This document shows, piece by piece, positions 6,294 through 8,524 of a DNA stretch of 8,524 nucleotides (within the stretch, counting starts at the first letter, position 1; the number at the start of each line of letters is the position of its first letter). A program made the translations under genes and the position numbers. The notes beneath the pieces are model-generated. The model worked only from the letters and a program-made list of their open reading frames with translations. It was not told the origin of the DNA and made no database searches. This stretch comes from an uncultured Oscillospiraceae bacterium (GTDB taxonomy: Bacteria; Bacillota; Clostridia; Oscillospirales; Oscillospiraceae): contig CAJULZ010000112.1 in the NCBI GenBank assembly GCA_910587205.1, positions 1 through 8,524 on the forward strand, written 5' to 3'.

Positions 6294-7037
6294 CTAACGC
6301 TCCTTTTTTGCGGCAAAAAATACCCGCTGCGCGCTCTCTTTCGGGGCGGACATCGTCTTGTCGCCATATAGGCGGACGGCTTGAAATCCTGCATCTTGCA
6401 AGAAACCGCGCAGCTCTTCCATGGTGTAGGCGTACTCCTCGTGGTATTCCCCGTCCCGGCTCCAGCTGCCGTCCTCCTGCCGGAGGAACAGGTCCAGTCC
6501 GTAGCCGCATACGCGGCGGCGGGGATAGTAGTCCGCCCGCCAGACGCAGAACAGGCCGTCGTCCTCGTCCAAATAGGTCTGGCCGTCCGCGCCTTCCAGG
6601 GCGGAGGGAGTCTTGACATCGAACAGGAACAGCCCGCCGGGGGCCAGGGCCCGATATACCCGCGCGAAAGTCCGGCGCAGGGCGGCGGGGCGGGTGACGT
6701 AGTTTACGCTGTCCAGGCAGGAGACCACCGCGTCCGCCTCCCCCGGCAGGGCCAGCCGGGACATATCCTGACACAGGAACCGCACGCCCAGCCCCCGGCA
6801 CTTCTGCTCGGCCAGGGCCAGCATGTCGGGGGAGAGGTCCACGGCGGTGACGGCGTAGCCCCTCTGGGCCAGCAGCAGGGTGAGGCTGCCTGTGCCGCAG
6901 CCCAGCTCCGCCACCGAGCGGATGGGCCGCCCCGCTTTCCGGAACTGCCGCTCCACATAGTCCGCCCATTTTTCATAGCCCACGTCCGCCGTGAGCCGGT
7001 CGTAGGCCGCGGCGAGGGCGGTATAGGCGTCCGTCAT
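6294..7037 (-). CDS. Class I SAM-dependent methyltransferase
   Basis: A 247-residue Rossmann-fold methyltransferase. Motif I is VAELGCGTGSL (42-52), the acidic residue after strand 2 is Asp67 (TAVDLSPDML), Asp91 follows FLCQ in the adenine-contact position, motif IV is DAVVSCLDSVNYV (102-114), and LAPGGLFLFD (131-140) follows. An N-terminal AYTALAAAYDRLTADVGYEKWADY segment is typical of the YodH/UbiE-like small-molecule methyltransferases. The substrate cannot be told. The ATG at 7037 overlaps the stop of the upstream regulator gene (ATGA), so translation is probably coupled; a weak AAAGGG lies very close upstream. The 70-codon upstream extension of the frame overlaps the regulator gene and is rejected. 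The gene ends 2 nt before hslO. Confidence 0.88.
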   Translation of the reverse strand: MTDAYTALAAAYDRLTADVGYEKWADYVERQFRKAGRPIRSVAELGCGTGSLTLLLAQRGYAVTAVDLSPDMLALAEQKCRGLGVRFLCQDMSRLALPGEADAVVSCLDSVNYVTRPAALRRTFARVYRALAPGGLFLFDVKTPSALEGADGQTYLDEDDGLFCVWRADYYPRRRVCGYGLDLFLRQEDGSWSRDGEYHEEYAYTMEELRGFLQDAGFQAVRLYGDKTMSAPKESAQRVFFAAKKER

Positions 7038-7318
7038 CCCTTTAATCTGGGCAGGACGGTTTTGTAGCCGTTCGCGCCGTATTGCAGCGCCCGGTTCACC
7101 CGGCTGATGGTGGCGCTGGACGCGCCGGTGCGCTGTAAAATATCGTTGTAAATAAGCCCCTCGTCTAAAAGCTGAGCAACCTCCAGCCGCTGGGCCATGG
7201 CCCGCAGCTCCGCCACGGTGCACAGGTCCTGGAAGAAAGCGCGGCACTCCTCCGGGGTTTCCAGGGCGAGGATAGCCTGGTACAGCAGGCCGTCCCGGTC
7301 ATAGGCTGTTGTCTGCAT
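7034..7318 (-). CDS. YerC/YecD family TrpR-related DNA-binding protein
   Basis: A 94-residue protein resembling the TrpR-like YerC/YecD family. Residues about 18-52 form the two helices before the DNA-binding part (TPEECRAFFQDLCTVAELRAM, conserved as 'E-x-x-x-F-x-x-D-L-C-T-x-x-E-L'). A helix-turn-helix follows at about 54-78 (GLIYNDILQRTGASSATISRVNRAL). This is a complete small protein of the family's normal length. Target genes are unknown for most members; they need not sense tryptophan. ATG 7318 has GGGGAGGG 7 nt upstream. First gene of the operon with the methyltransferase and hslO, and divergent from purA, so it could act on the shared 250-bp intergenic region, though nothing here proves that. 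Confidence 0.9.
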   Translation of the reverse strand: MQTTAYDRDGLLYQAILALETPEECRAFFQDLCTVAELRAMAQRLEVAQLLDEGLIYNDILQRTGASSATISRVNRALQYGANGYKTVLPRLKG

Positions 7319-7349
7319 TATGGAACCCTCCCCTTACAAGGTTATCTGG

Positions 7350-7369
7350 GGCCGCCCGGCGGGACGGCC
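7350..7369 (-). repeat. 20-bp palindromic repeat, copy 2 (yerC-like gene leader)
   Basis: On the minus strand GGCCGTCC (7369-7362), loop CGCC, GGGCGGCC (7357-7350). Differs from copy 1 at 5270-5289 by one base; the change turns a C-G pair into U-G, so all eight pairs remain in the minus-strand RNA, while plus-strand RNA would have a C-A mismatch. It lies in the untranslated leader between promoter and ribosome binding site. Confidence 0.7.
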
Positions 7370-7383
7370 TTTCAATTAAGGAT

Positions 7384-7412
7384 ATTTTAACACGCCGCAT
7401 TGCGAAAGTAAA
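7384..7412 (-). promoter_or_regulatory. Promoter of the yerC-methyltransferase-hslO operon
   Basis: Minus strand TTTACT (7412-7407, four of six), 17-bp spacer, TAAAAT (7389-7384, five of six). The start of transcription would be near 7377, giving a leader of about 58 nt with the palindromic hairpin. The divergent purA -35 box begins 30 bp away. Confidence 0.72.
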
Positions 7413-7441
7413 GACGGCGGGGGAAAAATCGGGGAAAAGGG

Positions 7442-7470
7442 TTGCGCGGCAGGGGGATGTTGATTATAAT
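7442..7470 (+). promoter_or_regulatory. Promoter of purA
   Basis: TTGCGC (7442-7447, three of six), 17-bp spacer, perfect TATAAT (7465-7470). Transcription would start near 7475-7477, immediately before the 5' strand of the leader stem at 7480. Confidence 0.78.
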
Positions 7471-7479
7471 AAAAGCATT

Positions 7480-7553
7480 GGGCCGGGCAGACGGCGGCCC
7501 GCAGGCGGAAGCCGGATAAGGCAGACCCGGGGAAGGGCTGCGAATCCCGGCCC
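7480..7553 (+). promoter_or_regulatory. Structured leader of purA (uncharacterised fold)
   Basis: GGGCCGGG (7480-7487) and CCCGGCCC (7546-7553) form a perfect 8-bp closing stem. It begins within about 5 nt of the predicted transcript start and ends 2 nt before the GGAGG ribosome binding site (7556-7560). Inside lie a hairpin GCAG-A-CCC/GGG-CTGC (7521-7541, loop GGGGAA) and a second possible stem (CGGC 7492-7495 with GCCG 7511-7514, or GGC-GGAA-GCC at 7504-7513). I do not recognise it as a known riboswitch. It could be a regulatory RNA, or a chance result of high GC. Confidence 0.45.
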
Positions 7554-7568
7554 GTGGAGGTAAGTTTA

Positions 7569-8524
7569 ATGGTAAAAGCGATCGTAGGGGCAAACTGGGG
7601 CGACGAGGGCAAGGGCAAGATTACCGACCTGCTGGCCGAGACATCCGATGTGGTGGTGCGCTTCCAGGGCGGGGCCAACGCGGGCCACACCATCATCAAC
7701 GACTATGGGCGGTTCGCCCTGCACATCCTGCCCTCCGGCACGTTCTATCCCCATGTGACCAACGTGGTGGGGAACGGCGTGGCCCTGGACGTGGCCAAGC
7801 TGGTGGATGAGCTGAAAAGCGTCACCGGCCAGGGGGTGCCTGCCCCGAAGCTCATCGTGTCCGAGCGGGCGCAGCTGCTCATGCCCTACCACGTCCTCCA
7901 GGACGGATACGAGGAGGAGCGCCTGGGAGGCAGGGCTTTTGGCTCCACCAAGAGCGGTATTGCCCCCTTTTATTCCGATAAATATGCCAAAACGGGCATA
8001 CAGGTGTGCGACCTGTTCGATGAAGCGCGGCTGTGGGAGCGGCTGAGCCGGGCGGTGGAGCTGAAAAACGTCCTGTTTGAGTATCTATACCACAAGCCCG
8101 CCTTGGACGCCAAGGCGCTGTACGGCCGGCTTCTGGAGTACCGGGAGCTGATCCGTCCTTACGTGGGGGATGCGGTGGGCTTCCTCCACCAGGCGTTGAA
8201 GGACGGCAAAACCGTCCTTTTGGAAGGGCAGCTGGGTTCCATGAAGGACCCGGATCTGGGCATATTCCCGATGACTACTTCTTCCCACACCCTGGCGGGC
8301 TATGGCTGCGTGGGCGCGCCGGTGCCCCCTACCGCCATCCAGGATGTGATTTGCGTCACCAAGGCGTATTCCTCCAGCGTGGGCTCCAACACCGAGCCCT
8401 TTGTCAGCGAACTGCTGGGACCCGAGGGCGACGAGCTGCGCCGCCGCGGGGGCGACAAGGGCGAGTTCGGCGCGACGACGGGCCGCCCCCGCCGGGTGGG
8501 ATGGTTCGACGCGGTGGCCACCCG
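7569..8524 (+). CDS. purA: Adenylosuccinate synthetase, divergent subtype (3' end outside window)
   Basis: The first 318 residues of a protein of the PurA family (usual length about 430), open to the window edge. PurA joins IMP and aspartate with GTP to give adenylosuccinate in AMP synthesis. Conserved: GDEGKGK (11-17) with catalytic Asp12, NAGHT (37-41) with catalytic His40, GNGVALD (68-74), and GATTGRPRR (301-309), the aspartate-binding loop. Several usually conserved stretches differ from E. coli PurA: GSTKSG (125-130) for GTTGRG, EGQLGSMKD (219-227) for EGAQGTLLD, and AYSSSVGSNTEPF (266-278) for AYSTRVGAGPF. I recall similar sequences in Clostridia, so this may be a normal subtype there. 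ATG 7569 has GGAGG 8 nt upstream, a strong promoter and a structured leader. It is the only plus-strand gene. Confidence 0.92.
   Translation, partial: MVKAIVGANWGDEGKGKITDLLAETSDVVVRFQGGANAGHTIINDYGRFALHILPSGTFYPHVTNVVGNGVALDVAKLVDELKSVTGQGVPAPKLIVSERAQLLMPYHVLQDGYEEERLGGRAFGSTKSGIAPFYSDKYAKTGIQVCDLFDEARLWERLSRAVELKNVLFEYLYHKPALDAKALYGRLLEYRELIRPYVGDAVGFLHQALKDGKTVLLEGQLGSMKDPDLGIFPMTTSSHTLAGYGCVGAPVPPTAIQDVICVTKAYSSSVGSNTEPFVSELLGPEGDELRRRGGDKGEFGATTGRPRRVGWFDAVAT

Noticed and set aside
6292..6969. Upstream extension of the hslO frame into the methyltransferase gene
   Set aside because: The extension lacks Hsp33 sequence. The ATG at 6291 with AAGGAG fits the family start.
7471..7568. Purine-class riboswitch or T-box in the purA leader
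   Set aside because: The conserved purine-riboswitch core and T-box sequences are absent, and there is no terminator with a U-run.
7569..8524. Phage-type PurZ (2-aminoadenine pathway) instead of PurA
   Set aside because: PurZ enzymes lack the catalytic Asp of the GDEGKGK loop, which is present here, and no neighbouring phage genes are seen.
1..8524. CRISPR arrays, insertion sequences, tRNA or rRNA genes
   Set aside because: No spaced direct repeats, transposase-like frames, terminal repeats or RNA-gene signatures were found on either strand.

Overview
The window is GC-rich, compactly organised chromosomal DNA. Protein similarities (a eukaryote-like type II isocitrate dehydrogenase, a YerC/YecD TrpR-related regulator, DUF975, a Na/Pi cotransporter with a PhoU tail, Hsp33 and a PurA variant), strong GGAGG-type ribosome binding sites and sigma-A-like promoters with 17-bp spacers suggest a high-GC Clostridia member, probably Oscillospiraceae or a relative. 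That placement is from memory of such proteins and was not searched.

Layout. Seven genes lie on the minus strand and one (purA) on the plus strand. From the left: the first 29 codons of a glutaminase (glsA), cut by the window edge; its promoter and leader; a GC-rich hairpin after the next gene; a Na/Pi cotransporter-PhoU gene (1854 to 232) preceded by its own promoter, a yybP-ykoY-type (Mn2+) riboswitch and an overlapping intrinsic terminator; a peptidase S51-like gene (2790 to 2074) joined by an ATGA overlap to the upstream icd (4019 to 2787); a DUF975 membrane protein (5239 to 4094) with its own promoter; then an operon yerC-like / methyltransferase / hslO (7318 to 5407) whose genes overlap or nearly touch. 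After a divergent 250-bp intergenic region, purA starts at 7569 and runs off the right edge.

How the genes work together. Transcription probably comes in four minus-strand blocks: glsA; the riboswitch-controlled Na/Pi transporter; DUF975-icd-peptidase (icd has no clear promoter of its own); and yerC-methyltransferase-hslO. purA forms a fifth, divergent unit. Most are housekeeping functions: glutamine/glutamate and isocitrate/2-oxoglutarate metabolism, phosphate transport, oxidative-stress chaperone and AMP synthesis.

The most interesting points are: (1) a manganese-type riboswitch in front of a phosphate transporter, with the aptamer P1 strand buried in a 15-bp terminator; (2) a 20-bp palindrome repeated in the 5' leaders of two unrelated genes, with a substitution that keeps pairing in the mRNA; (3) a purA leader that appears closed from its first nucleotides to the ribosome binding site by a perfect 8-bp stem; (4) PurA and isocitrate dehydrogenase sequences that keep their catalytic residues but differ at ligand-contact positions. 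No mobile element, CRISPR array, tRNA or rRNA was seen.
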